Shown here: piece by piece, positions 28,325-36,824 of the stretch
Position numbering within the stretch: the stretch's first letter is position 1
Layout: every line of letters starts with the position of its first letter
Source of the DNA: Clostridiales bacterium
Lineage (GTDB): Bacteria > Bacillota > Clostridia > TANB77 > CAG-508
Length of the DNA stretch: 64,000 nucleotides
Direction of reading: 5' to 3'
Assembly: GCA_004554705.1 (NCBI GenBank)
Contig: SFKS01000001.1
Span: forward strand, 62,001 to 126,000
The notes under the pieces: generated by a model
What the model saw: only the letters and a program-made list of their open reading frames with translations
Databases searched by the model: none
What the model was told of the DNA's origin: nothing
Position numbers and translations under genes: made by a program

Positions 28325-28864
28325 ATGTTTGTTTTTAATGTTAAGCTTAATAGTAAGAGTATTATCAAATTTTCTCTTATACTAGTCTCCATTATTGTAG
28401 TAGTTTTTTTTATTATTTCGCTTTATAAAATATTAAGCTCTAGTTTTAAGGTTAACGATGAAATCAAGGAGCCTGATGTAGCATATTTAAGCTCAGACGA
28501 ATATACTAATGTTTTAAAAAGTGTATATGAAAATTTAGATACATACATCGGTCAAAAAATTTGTTTTTCAGGATATGTTTATAGAAATTTAGATTTCGCT
28601 GATAATCAATTTGTTTTGGCAAGAGATATGGTTGTTCAAGGAAGTAGCAAAACTTTAATTGTTGGTTTTTTATGTTCTCATCAAGAAGCTTCTAAATTCT
28701 CAGATGGTGTGTGGGTTGAAATAACTGGAGAAATTTCAAGAGGTAATTATCATGGAGAAGTTCCAATTATTAAGGTTATTAAAATAAAAAAAGTAGATAA
28801 GCCTACTGATGAGTTTGCTTGTCCACCTGATTCAACTTACATTCCCACAGGAATTATATATTAA
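28325..28864 (+). CDS. Membrane-anchored TIGR03943/DUF1980-like domain protein
   Basis: 179-residue plus-strand gene. A single membrane helix (about residues 14-37) is followed by an OB-like domain (about 65-160). GQKICFSGYVYRNLDF, NQFVLARDMV and GVWVEITGEI match the C-terminal domain of TIGR03943 (YcgQ-type) proteins, which partner YcgR-type permeases. The usual cysteine pair after the LARDMV-equivalent position is absent, being replaced by VVQGSS. No permease partner is adjacent. Function unknown; the domain match is fairly convincing. Confidence 0.65.
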   Translation: MFVFNVKLNSKSIIKFSLILVSIIVVVFFIISLYKILSSSFKVNDEIKEPDVAYLSSDEYTNVLKSVYENLDTYIGQKICFSGYVYRNLDFADNQFVLARDMVVQGSSKTLIVGFLCSHQEASKFSDGVWVEITGEISRGNYHGEVPIIKVIKIKKVDKPTDEFACPPDSTYIPTGIIY

Positions 28865-28866
28865 TG

Positions 28867-28895
28867 TGGAGCACCAAAAATAGTGCTCCATTTTA
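28867..28895. terminator. Bidirectional terminator
   Basis: TGGAGCAC at 28867-28874 pairs with GTGCTCCA at 28883-28890, followed by TTTT, between convergent genes. Confidence 0.8.
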
Positions 28896-28917
28896 TCAAT
28901 ATGTTTTTTTGTATTGT

Positions 28918-29787
28918 TTACCCTTCTTTAAAGCCTTCTCCATATACTTCTCTTGCATTAGTTATTATAATAAACGCCGAAGGGTCTATTTCTTCTACTA
29001 TTTTTCGTGCTTCTATTATTTCTGTTCGTGACATTACACATAATAGCATTTTCTTCTTTTCTTTTGTATATGTTCCCTCTCCATATAGTGCTGTTGTTCC
29101 CCTTCTTAATTCATTGTTTATTCTCTCTGATATTTCCTCCCATTTTGGAGATATTATAAGCAACATTTTTGTAAAATTAATTCCTTCAAAAAATATATCT
29201 AATATTTTTCCCATTATATATATTGCTAGAGCTGAATACAATCCAACCTCTATGTCTTTAAAAAATATTGTGTTTGCAACAACAATTATTGTATCAAAAA
29301 TCACTATTAAAGTTCCTGTTTTTAAATGTGGTTTATATGTTTTAATGATATTAGCAAGTAAATCAGTTCCACCTGTTGATCCATTTGCTTTTAATATAAT
29401 TGCTGTTCCTATTCCTACAATAACTGAACCATATAAAAAAGCTAAAAACCTATCTTCTGTAGCTGGTTGTATTTTTGCAAAGCCATTTAAAAATATTGAT
29501 AACAATGCTGTTCCAAATACAGTCTTAATAAAAAATTTTTTTCCAACTTTAAAATATGCAATTGCAAATAATGGTATATTTAATAGTAGCATTGTTGTTC
29601 CAAGAGGAATTTTTAGCATATAATATACTATTGTGCTTATTCCTGAAAAACCTCCTGTTGAAAGTTGATTTGGAACTAAAAATAATTCCAACCCTATTGC
29701 CATAACAAGAGTGCCTATTGCAATTTTAAATAAATCAGATATGAGCTTTCTTGTTTTAACAATTTTCCTTTTTGATTTAAATTTCAT
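28918..29787 (-). CDS. YitT family membrane protein (DUF161-DUF2179)
   Basis: 289-residue protein with about five or six membrane helices (first 200 residues) and a C-terminal soluble DUF2179 domain. Family motifs are seen: LVPNQLSTGGFSGISTI near residue 40, LKANGSTGGTDLLA near 130 and a closing DPSAFIIITNAREVYGEGF. YitT proteins are widespread in Firmicutes with no firmly established transport substrate. An upstream pyrophosphorylase gene lies 32 bases away on the same strand. Confidence 0.92.
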   Translation of the reverse strand: MKFKSKRKIVKTRKLISDLFKIAIGTLVMAIGLELFLVPNQLSTGGFSGISTIVYYMLKIPLGTTMLLLNIPLFAIAYFKVGKKFFIKTVFGTALLSIFLNGFAKIQPATEDRFLAFLYGSVIVGIGTAIILKANGSTGGTDLLANIIKTYKPHLKTGTLIVIFDTIIVVANTIFFKDIEVGLYSALAIYIMGKILDIFFEGINFTKMLLIISPKWEEISERINNELRRGTTALYGEGTYTKEKKKMLLCVMSRTEIIEARKIVEEIDPSAFIIITNAREVYGEGFKEG

Positions 29788-29819
29788 AATAGTCTCCTTT
29801 GCATATTTTTAGTGTTTTT

Positions 29820-31052
29820 TTAAATTTTATGTATCTTTTTCATGTAGTTCTCGTATAATATTTTTGCAGTTTCTGGACTATCTTTTCCTGATGCATTTTT
29901 AATTGGTGCAAAGTCTTCTTCCCTTTTTCCTCTTAAAATAGCTATTCTATCAAATAAGCAAAAGCTGTCAAATATGAATTTTTCAAATTTATAGCAGTTT
30001 GCCTCTTGTGGTATTATTAATTTTCCTGTTTTATCTATATATTCTGCTTTTTTCTCTGCCACATGATATTTTAATTCTTTTGTACTTGCTTTTTTTATAG
30101 CTTCTATATTATACAAATTGCACATTATATGTGCTTCGCCATATATTATTTCGCCATTTTCATCTACTGCTACTCTCATATTTTCTGGTATTTCTGTATA
30201 TTCTATTACTTTTATTTTTCCATCTTTTTTACAAAGTACTCCAACTTTTTCATATGGACTATTTTTTATTACAGTTCTTGTTGCAATTTTTACTTTTTCT
30301 TTTATTGCTAGACCAAGTAGAAGTGTATCTACATATTTTACTAGTAAATTGTCTACTGAACCTATAAAAACCCATTCAATACCTTTTTGTTCAAGTTCTT
30401 TTATTATACCGTTTTTTGCCATTGAGTGGAATATTCCACCATTTCCGTCTGAAGCTTGTTGTATTAGTCCTTTTTTGTCTAAAAGTAATTTTCCTTCTTT
30501 ATTTAGCAAAGGTAAGTCTCCTTGTTTAAAAAACTTTATAAATTGTTTTGGATATCCAAAATAGTTTGCTTTTTCAAAGAATTCTTTTGTTTCTTCATGA
30601 TTTTGAGGACTTGTCATAATATAACAATTCAGTGTTATATTGTATTTTTTTTGTGCTTCTTTTAGTTTATCTACTATAACCTCAAACAAAGATTTGACTT
30701 TTGAATTTATTTCTAGTTTAAAAGTTCCTTTTGGTCCATTATGTCCTAGTCTCGTACCCTGTCCTCCTGCCATTATTGCTACTGCGAATTTACCTTTTTT
30801 AATTTCTTCTTCTCCTAAACTTTCATATTCATTTAGTTCTTCCTTTTTTAGTTTGTCTGGATTTATTGCTTTGATAGGTTCTATATTCTCTATATCATCA
30901 ATATTTTTTTTATTGATGGCATATTGGTATAATTCTTCTAATTGTGCAAAATCTATTTCTAATATTTGTTCTGCTTGTTCTTCAGTCTTAATCTTTATGT
31001 GATTTTGATTGTATTTTTTTAATATGCTTTCTGCTTGTTCTATTTTATTCAT
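29820..31052 (-). CDS. UDPGP-family sugar-nucleotide pyrophosphorylase
   Basis: 410-residue nucleotidyltransferase of the UDPGP family, of the same type as eukaryotic UDP-N-acetylhexosamine and UTP-glucose pyrophosphorylases. The signature VAIMAGGQGTRLGHNGPKG lies near residue 90. Further motifs are FFKQGDLPLL, a metal-site segment FIGSVDNLLVKYVDT and the conserved lysine region FEKFIFDSF. It should form UDP-GlcNAc, UDP-GalNAc or UDP-glucose from UTP and a sugar 1-phosphate. The ATG at 31052 has a perfect AAGGAG site; an upstream in-frame start at 31106 is rejected. The UDP-sugar could feed cell-wall or glycan synthesis. Confidence 0.88.
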   Translation of the reverse strand: MNKIEQAESILKKYNQNHIKIKTEEQAEQILEIDFAQLEELYQYAINKKNIDDIENIEPIKAINPDKLKKEELNEYESLGEEEIKKGKFAVAIMAGGQGTRLGHNGPKGTFKLEINSKVKSLFEVIVDKLKEAQKKYNITLNCYIMTSPQNHEETKEFFEKANYFGYPKQFIKFFKQGDLPLLNKEGKLLLDKKGLIQQASDGNGGIFHSMAKNGIIKELEQKGIEWVFIGSVDNLLVKYVDTLLLGLAIKEKVKIATRTVIKNSPYEKVGVLCKKDGKIKVIEYTEIPENMRVAVDENGEIIYGEAHIMCNLYNIEAIKKASTKELKYHVAEKKAEYIDKTGKLIIPQEANCYKFEKFIFDSFCLFDRIAILRGKREEDFAPIKNASGKDSPETAKILYENYMKKIHKI

Positions 31053-31189
31053 GTTTTGTCTCTCCTTGTGAAAATTTTCTTGATATACTATATCATGTTT
31101 TTTCACATTTGTCTAATTTTTATGTTGTAATTGTATATTCTACTGTAACTGTTGCATTTTTATATTTATTTGCTGCTTTTTCTATAGAA

Positions 31190-32911
31190 TTAATTAGCAT
31201 AATATGTTAGTTCTATATATACTGAGTCTGTATTTGCTATAATTGGTAATCCACTGATTTTGCCACTATTTCTTAAATAATCTAATAGATTTTTTACCTT
31301 TACATAATATACGCTTTCGGCGATTGAAACTATTCCCTTATCAATTAATCCCTCATTTACAATATTTATTATAGTTGTTCCACATTCTCGATTATTAATT
31401 TTAACGGCTACTGTAATATCTTTGTTTATATCTATATTTTTTAGAGCTCCATCTATAGAAATTTCACTTTCAGTTGTTAAATGACTTTCTCCCTCAACTA
31501 AATTTAATATTTTCTGAAAAATTTCTAATATTGTTCCATCCTTAGCAGTATATTCATATTCTCTACTTGTCGCAATGCCATCAAGTAAATTATTGCGTAC
31601 ATAACATATTGTAAAGATACCATTAACATATCCCTTTAATCTTGTTAGTACGGGTTTCCACCAATCCTTTTCATCTATTTCACTATTCGGTTTTCTATCT
31701 CCTAAAAAAATTATATATGTTAAATTATCTTTAATATCATTATCAGATTGTATTTTATTTTTTATATACTGTTCAGCAACAAGAAAAGCAGGAGTAAAAG
31801 ATGTATTTTCTTCCCCTAAATTATTAATCTTTATCGTACGTCCCTGAAAATATGGATGTTCCCTAGGATATTTTGTTCTAATAAATCCTTGTTTAGGCTC
31901 ATAATACCAGGCTGGACCAGATGCTTCTATAACAAAATCTGTAGCTACCGTATTTCCAGAATCATCCTCTCCAGTATCACATGCATAGCAGTATAAATCT
32001 ACAATACAATCCGCTCGTTGATCACTGTTTATTTTTAAATCAAAATCACTTTCAGTGTCTTTGTTAATAACTATTTCATTAGATACTGTTGCATTGGTTG
32101 CAAATGGAATACAAGCAAAGCCATAATTATTATTTGTTTGATGTGCTACTGTTAAAACTCTCTTATACATATCTTTTATGGAATTATAAACACTATCATA
32201 AAATCCACCTACAATCATACTACTTGAAACATCTGGAAGTATTATTAAATTGAATGCTTCTTCTGAAACCGTACTGTTTTTTCTATTGAGTCTTAATGTG
32301 TATGATGGGTTTTCTGGTGGGGTTGGTGGATTTGGTGGGGTTGGTGTTTCTGTTATGTTCGCTATTGGAGTCTTTGGGTCTGTAACATTTTGTTTCCCAT
32401 TTAATACTAGTGCTGATGCTGAGGTTCCTATTGTATATGTATCTTTTCCTATCATTTTATATAAGAAATTTTTTAATTGCGTTCCAATTGTTATGTTTGT
32501 ATTTTTAACACTTACTATTATATAATCATCTTTTTTTAATTGATATATTCCTTTTTCGCCATTTACTGCATCTAGTATAGTATTTGTATATACTGAATAA
32601 TATTTGTATTCTCCCTGTAAGTCACTTGTTGCTGTAGTTGTTGCTCTTCTTGGATTATCATCTAATATTTGAGCCTCTATTTGTATATCATATGCATTCC
32701 CTGTTGCATATAATTTTTGAATTAGTTCATTATAGTCAAATTGAGTTATTTTACCTTGTGCAGCAACAGTATTTACAAAGTCAGACACTGCTACTTGTGT
32801 CACTGTTTGAGCTATCTCATCATTTTTTCCTGCCATTTCCATAAGTGGAAAAATGAACATTAATACCACTGCCAAGAAAATTCCTATTATTGTCATTAAT
32901 GTGTCTGACAT
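31190..32911 (-). CDS. TadE/TadG-like protein with von Willebrand factor A domain
   Basis: 573-residue protein. The N-terminus (about residues 6-27) is a single hydrophobic helix like those of pseudopilin/TadE proteins, followed by a conserved alpha-beta region and a Pro-rich linker (TPTPPNPPTPPENP). A VWA domain follows (about 215-470). Its metal site is intact: LPDVSSSM supplies DxSxS, TSFTPAF the threonine and FLGDRKP the aspartate. A C-terminal beta domain ends the protein. VWA-bearing pilus proteins act as adhesive tips. No Tad ATPase or platform gene is nearby, but the secreted pilin-like gene at 45076 has a related anchor. Confidence 0.7.
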   Translation of the reverse strand: MSDTLMTIIGIFLAVVLMFIFPLMEMAGKNDEIAQTVTQVAVSDFVNTVAAQGKITQFDYNELIQKLYATGNAYDIQIEAQILDDNPRRATTTATSDLQGEYKYYSVYTNTILDAVNGEKGIYQLKKDDYIIVSVKNTNITIGTQLKNFLYKMIGKDTYTIGTSASALVLNGKQNVTDPKTPIANITETPTPPNPPTPPENPSYTLRLNRKNSTVSEEAFNLIILPDVSSSMIVGGFYDSVYNSIKDMYKRVLTVAHQTNNNYGFACIPFATNATVSNEIVINKDTESDFDLKINSDQRADCIVDLYCYACDTGEDDSGNTVATDFVIEASGPAWYYEPKQGFIRTKYPREHPYFQGRTIKINNLGEENTSFTPAFLVAEQYIKNKIQSDNDIKDNLTYIIFLGDRKPNSEIDEKDWWKPVLTRLKGYVNGIFTICYVRNNLLDGIATSREYEYTAKDGTILEIFQKILNLVEGESHLTTESEISIDGALKNIDINKDITVAVKINNRECGTTIINIVNEGLIDKGIVSIAESVYYVKVKNLLDYLRNSGKISGLPIIANTDSVYIELTYYAN

Positions 32912-32964
32912 TTTATTCTCCTCCCATTAGATATATTTCTATATGTTTATTCTATATTAAAAAA

Positions 32965-32996
32965 TTACAAATTGCAAGTTTTTTTGCAATTTGTAA
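32965..32996 (-). terminator. Terminator of the truA operon
   Basis: TTACAAATTGCAA pairs perfectly with TTGCAATTTGTAA with a 6-base loop, followed on the minus strand by six T. The core sequence is the same as in the rpmA terminator at 7073-7116. Confidence 0.8.
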
Positions 32997-33056
32997 CAAA
33001 TTTGTAATATTTGAGAATAATTGTGTTTGAATATATTTATTTTATAATTTAGTATT

Positions 33057-33810
33057 TTAATATGTATTGAATTGGTCATAATATACCTCTACCAAGTATA
33101 GACCATATGCAGGAAGAGTTTTTCCTGCTTTGCTCCTGTCTTTTGAGTTTATTATCTCTGGTATTTCCTTTGGTTCAATCTTTCTTAATCCTACATCTAC
33201 AATTGTTCCTGCTATTATTCTTACCATGTTATACATAAAGCCATTGCCTGTAAGTTCTATTATTATTCTCTCTCCTTCTTGCTTTATTTCTGCTTTATAT
33301 ATTGTTCTTATTGTACTTTTACTGCTTGTACCACTTGCTTTAAAGGCTCTAAAGTCATGCTCTCCTTCAAAATATTTTATTGCTTCTCCGCATCTTTTTT
33401 ACATCTAGTTTTTGTGGAATATGATATTCTAAATCTCTATATATTGCCGTTCCTTGATATGAGTTATTTATTATGTATCTATATTTTTTACCTTTACAAC
33501 TATAGCGTGCGTGGAAGTCTTCTGGTACTTCCTCTGCTGTTTTTATTACTATACTTTTTTTTAATTTTGAGTTTAATGCAATCGCAATTTTTCCTATTTC
33601 TATATTACTATTTGTTTTAAAATTTGCAACTTGTCCTAAACTGTGTACTCCACCGTCAGTTCTTCCTGATGCAGTTAGTTCAACTTTTTCTCCTGTTATT
33701 TCTTTTATCGCTTGCTCAATTTCCCCTTGTATGTTTAATTTGGTGGGTTGCTTTTGCCATCCACCAAATTTTTTACCATCATATTCTATTACTAATTTTA
33801 TATTTCTCAT
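33057..33810 (-). CDS. truA: tRNA pseudouridine synthase A, interrupted by a +1 frameshift at CGG
   Basis: TruA makes pseudouridine at tRNA positions 38-40. The first 140 codons carry the catalytic aspartate in ASGRTDGGVHS (Asp52) and the YRYIINN strand. Codon 141 is CGG (33388-33390); reading on in the same frame ends at a stop seven codons later. Skipping one base restores KYFEGEHDFRAFKASG, GNGFMYNMVRIIAGT and the normal end LPAYGLYLVEVYYDQF, giving 250 residues, the usual length. All catalytic parts are intact on either side. The gene overlaps cdaA by four bases (ATGA) and closes the long operon. Either a programmed +1 shift or a sequencing insertion explains the break. Confidence 0.93.
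33388..33390 (-). other. CGG codon at the +1 frameshift site of truA
   Basis: Coding sequence AAG ATG CGG AGA AGC. Dropping the C gives ATG GGA GAA GCA and restores the TruA frame. It is one of only four in-frame CGG codons found in the window. Dropping a G instead (ATG CGA GAA GCA) would also restore the frame here. Confidence 0.7.
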
Positions 33811-34676
33811 TTTTTCCTCGTCAATTTGAATTTTTTTCTTTCTTCTATTTTAGGTACTAGATTTTTTATCAAAATTTGTTTTAGTGCTTCTTCTTTTACA
33901 TCTGCTATTAATGTACCATTTTTTGCAACTGATATCTTACCTGTTTCTTCTGATACTACTATAACTATACTGTCTGACTCTTTTGAAATTCCTATTGCTG
34001 ATCTATGTCTTGTTCCTAGTTTTTTTGATATGTTTTTATCTCCAGCTAAAGGCAACATACATGCAGCTGCCATTATTTTGCTTTCACTTATTATAACTGC
34101 TCCGTCATGCAAGGGAGTGTTTGGTTGGAATATGTTTACTAACAGTTGTGGTGATATTTCCGCTCCAATTAGTACACCTGTGTCTATTATATCTTTCAAT
34201 TTTATATCTCTTTCAATAACAATTAATGCTCCTGTTTTTGTGTTTGATAGCTCCATTGCTGCTATTGTTATTTTATATATATTTTCTTTTACTTTTGTTG
34301 CTATATCTTGTTCTATTCCAAAGAATTTATTTATCTTGTTTGAACCTAATTGTTCTAATGCACGTCTTAGTTCTGGTTGAAACATAACAATTAGTAAAAT
34401 TACTCCATATGTCATAAAAGAAGTTAATATAAAATTAAGTACTCTTAAATTTAATAGTGAGCTAATCATTGTTGCAGCGATTAAAAACAAAATTCCTTTT
34501 AATAATTGTAAGGCTCTTGTTCCCTTTACGAATTGAAAAAATTTAACTGCTATAAATACAACTATTGTTATATCTACTATAAACATTATTAAGTTATATG
34601 GACTATGTAGTAATGTATTGAAGAATGCTGTTATGTCTCCCTCTTTTATTGATAATATTTCTAAATTTTTTAGCAT
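33807..34676 (-). CDS. cdaA: Diadenylate cyclase CdaA
   Basis: 289-residue membrane enzyme making the second messenger cyclic di-AMP from two ATP. Three N-terminal membrane helices (about residues 28-105) precede the DAC domain, in which the catalytic motifs LHDGAVI and GTRHRSAIG are intact. Cyclic di-AMP controls potassium and osmotic balance and cell-wall homeostasis in Firmicutes. The usual partner gene cdaR does not follow; truA does, with a four-base overlap. A 35-residue membrane peptide gene lies 15 bases upstream. Confidence 0.96.
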   Translation of the reverse strand: MLKNLEILSIKEGDITAFFNTLLHSPYNLIMFIVDITIVVFIAVKFFQFVKGTRALQLLKGILFLIAATMISSLLNLRVLNFILTSFMTYGVILLIVMFQPELRRALEQLGSNKINKFFGIEQDIATKVKENIYKITIAAMELSNTKTGALIVIERDIKLKDIIDTGVLIGAEISPQLLVNIFQPNTPLHDGAVIISESKIMAAACMLPLAGDKNISKKLGTRHRSAIGISKESDSIVIVVSEETGKISVAKNGTLIADVKEEALKQILIKNLVPKIEERKKFKLTRKK

Positions 34677-34691
34677 TTGTTCCTCCTATTT

Positions 34692-34799
34692 TTACTTTAC
34701 AAATAACATATATAGTAATGATGTGGCTACTCCAAGCACCATTAGTCCTGCCATTATTGCTGCAAAAATTCTAACAAATATTTTGTTTTTTTTGTTCAT
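34692..34799 (-). CDS. 35-residue membrane peptide, DUF4044-like
   Basis: Small gene with a GAGGAGG ribosome site between gmk and cdaA. The product has a short basic start (MNKKNKIF) and a single hydrophobic helix ending in YMLFVK. Tiny proteins of this build (DUF4044 type) are common in Firmicutes and have no known function. Its place directly before cdaA suggests a link to the cyclase or the membrane, but that is only positional. Confidence 0.65.
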   Translation of the reverse strand: MNKKNKIFVRIFAAIMAGLMVLGVATSLLYMLFVK

Positions 34800-34882
34800 G
34801 TGTTTTCCTCCTCTATAAATGTTTTTTAGTTATGGTAAGCATTGCTCACCCTTACAGCCAAAATCTATATTAAGGCAATTTA

Positions 34883-35455
34883 TTATTTTTGTTTTCTTAG
34901 TTTATATTCATTTTCTATTATTGTCATTATTATTTGAACAGTTTTTTCTAAGTCATCGTTTTTAAGTACATAATCATATATACCTATTTTTGATTCTTCA
35001 TAATCAAATCTGTTAAGTCTTAGTTCTATTTCTTTTAAGCTTGCTTTTTCTATTCTGTGTTCTAGTCTTCTTCTTAGCTCATCTTTTGGAACTCTTAAGA
35101 ATATTGTAACCATATCCATATTGTCTTTAAATAGTTTTAGTAAGTTTTCTGTTCCATTTACTTCTATGTCTTTTACTATAATTTTACCTGATTGTGTTGC
35201 TTCATTTAGTATTTTTTTTGATGTGCCGTAATAATGTTCATGATGTACAGAGTATTCATAAAACTCATTTTCTTTTATTCTTCTTTCGAATTCTTCTGTT
35301 GTTATGAAATTATAAATTTCTCCGTTTACTTCGCCTTCTCGTGGTTGTCTATCTGTGTATGATGGCATTGATACTACATTATTCATTCTTTTTATTAGTT
35401 CTTTTTTTATTGTATCTTTCCCTGCTCCAGACACTCCTGATAGTAATACTAACAT
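34883..35455 (-). CDS. gmk: Guanylate kinase
   Basis: 190-residue kinase converting GMP to GDP. The P-loop reads GVSGAGKDT, with Asp where most bacterial guanylate kinases have Ser or Gly. The GMP-binding region SYTDRQPREGEVNGEIYNF and the lid sequence LRRRLEHRIEK are recognisable. Its neighbours (yicC, remA, rpoZ) are the standard gmk neighbours in Firmicutes, which supports the assignment despite some divergence. Its ATG overlaps the end of rpoZ by seven bases. Confidence 0.9.
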   Translation of the reverse strand: MLVLLSGVSGAGKDTIKKELIKRMNNVVSMPSYTDRQPREGEVNGEIYNFITTEEFERRIKENEFYEYSVHHEHYYGTSKKILNEATQSGKIIVKDIEVNGTENLLKLFKDNMDMVTIFLRVPKDELRRRLEHRIEKASLKEIELRLNRFDYEESKIGIYDYVLKNDDLEKTVQIIMTIIENEYKLRKQK

Positions 35456-35646
35456 TCCTTCACCTTTCCTTCAGCAATTTCATTTGCTGCAAGAGTTACT
35501 GCTGACCTTTCTTTTACTTTTGTTAATGGTGTTTGTCCTGCTGATATTTGTCTAGCTCTTTTTGCTACTAATATCACTAATTCAAATCTATTATCAATTA
35601 TTTGTAATAAATCTGTAACTGTTGGTTTAATAATCATTTTACTCAT
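35449..35646 (-). CDS. rpoZ: DNA-directed RNA polymerase omega subunit
   Basis: 65-residue omega subunit that helps assemble RNA polymerase. The core matches the family: DLLQIIDNRFELVILVAKRARQI and a later AVTLAANEIAEGKV helix. It lies between remA and gmk as usual and overlaps gmk, indicating translational coupling. Confidence 0.92.
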   Translation of the reverse strand: MSKMIIKPTVTDLLQIIDNRFELVILVAKRARQISAGQTPLTKVKERSAVTLAANEIAEGKVKEC

Positions 35647-35658
35647 TTCCTTTCTTTT

Positions 35659-35922
35659 TTATTCTTCTATGTTTTCTTCTTTAGCTATATCTTTGTCTAA
35701 TCTTGCTGATATTGTTTCTGGCTGTACAGCAGATAAAATTACATGACCTGAATCCATTATTAATACTGCTCTTGTTCTTCTTCCACATGTTGCATCAATT
35801 GCAGCTTTTGTGTCTTTTGCTTCTTGTATAATTCTTTTTATTGGTGCTGCTTCTGGACTTACAATTGAAACTATTTTGTTTGCAGAAACAACATTTCCAA
35901 ATCCTATATTAACTAATTGCAT
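35659..35922 (-). CDS. remA: DUF370/RemA family DNA-binding regulator
   Basis: 87-residue protein matching RemA over its length: [21 protein letters not shown], then [31 protein letters not shown]. In Bacillus RemA activates matrix and osmoprotection genes by binding DNA as a ring oligomer. The last ten residues are acidic. It lies in the conserved yicC-remA-gmk order, ten bases after yicC. Confidence 0.93.
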   Translation of the reverse strand: MQLVNIGFGNVVSANKIVSIVSPEAAPIKRIIQEAKDTKAAIDATCGRRTRAVLIMDSGHVILSAVQPETISARLDKDIAKEENIEE

Positions 35923-35931
35923 ATATGCCTC

Positions 35932-36810
35932 CTATTCTATGTTTTGTATCTGTTCACGTATGTTTTCCAATTCGGTCTTTATATCGACAACATAATTTGT
36001 TATATCTAAATTGTTTGCTTTTGATCCAATTGTATTTGTCTCTCTATTCATTTCTTGGATTAAAAAGTCTATTCTCTTTCCATTGCTAGTGTCTTTATTT
36101 AGTAAATTCAAGAATTGTGATATATGGCTTCTCATTCTCGTTATTTCTTCTTCTACAGAGCATTTATCTGAGTATAATACTATTTCTTGTGCTAAGCGTG
36201 CCTCATCTATTAAATTTGGTTTTAACAGTTCATTTACTCGTCTTTCTAATTTTACTATATATTCTTTCACAAGTCCAGTAGAAATTGAATTTATTTTATC
36301 TATTTTCTCTGAAATAAATTTTGCTCTTTCTTCTAAGTCTTCTTTTATCTTTTCCCCTTCAGTTTCTCTCATTTCTATGAAGCTTTTTATTGCTTCTTTT
36401 GTACATTGTACTAATTCCTCTGTTATTATTTTTTCATCTTCTTCATCTAGTTTTGTGTTTAATACGTCTGGCATTTTCATTACATCTATTACTTCTATAT
36501 TTGAATTTATATTTGTTTCCTCTGCTAGTTTTTTCATTTCCTCAATGTATTTTTTTGCTAATTCACTGTTTATTGCTATGTTTCTTCCCTTATCACTATT
36601 GTTTGCAAAAGTAATAAACACTTCTACTTTCCCTCTTACTATAGAATTAGATATGAGCTTTTTTATTGTTTCTTCTAAAAAGCTTAAGTTTCTAGGTATT
36701 TTTATTAATACATCACTATATCTATTATTTACTGATTTTATTTCAACGGAATATTCTCTAAAATCCTTTTCATATTTACCTCTTCCATATCCTGTCATAC
36801 TTCTTAACAT
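35932..36810 (-). CDS. YicC/YloC family endoribonuclease
   Basis: 292-residue protein with the YicC opening MLRSMTGYGRG and a C-terminal domain ending in DFLIQEMNRETNTIGSKAN and a glutamate-rich helix. YicC-type proteins have been shown to be endoribonucleases. Its position at the head of the remA-rpoZ-gmk group is conserved across Firmicutes. Confidence 0.93.
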   Translation of the reverse strand: MLRSMTGYGRGKYEKDFREYSVEIKSVNNRYSDVLIKIPRNLSFLEETIKKLISNSIVRGKVEVFITFANNSDKGRNIAINSELAKKYIEEMKKLAEETNINSNIEVIDVMKMPDVLNTKLDEEDEKIITEELVQCTKEAIKSFIEMRETEGEKIKEDLEERAKFISEKIDKINSISTGLVKEYIVKLERRVNELLKPNLIDEARLAQEIVLYSDKCSVEEEITRMRSHISQFLNLLNKDTSNGKRIDFLIQEMNRETNTIGSKANNLDITNYVVDIKTELENIREQIQNIE

Positions 36811-36824
36811 TTATCTATTCTCCT

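Noticed and set aside
28883..29623. Long plus-strand open frame of 246 codons opposite the YitT gene
   Set aside because: It has no ribosome site or recognisable domain and is the mirror of an AT-rich membrane-protein gene whose own sequence is clearly conserved.
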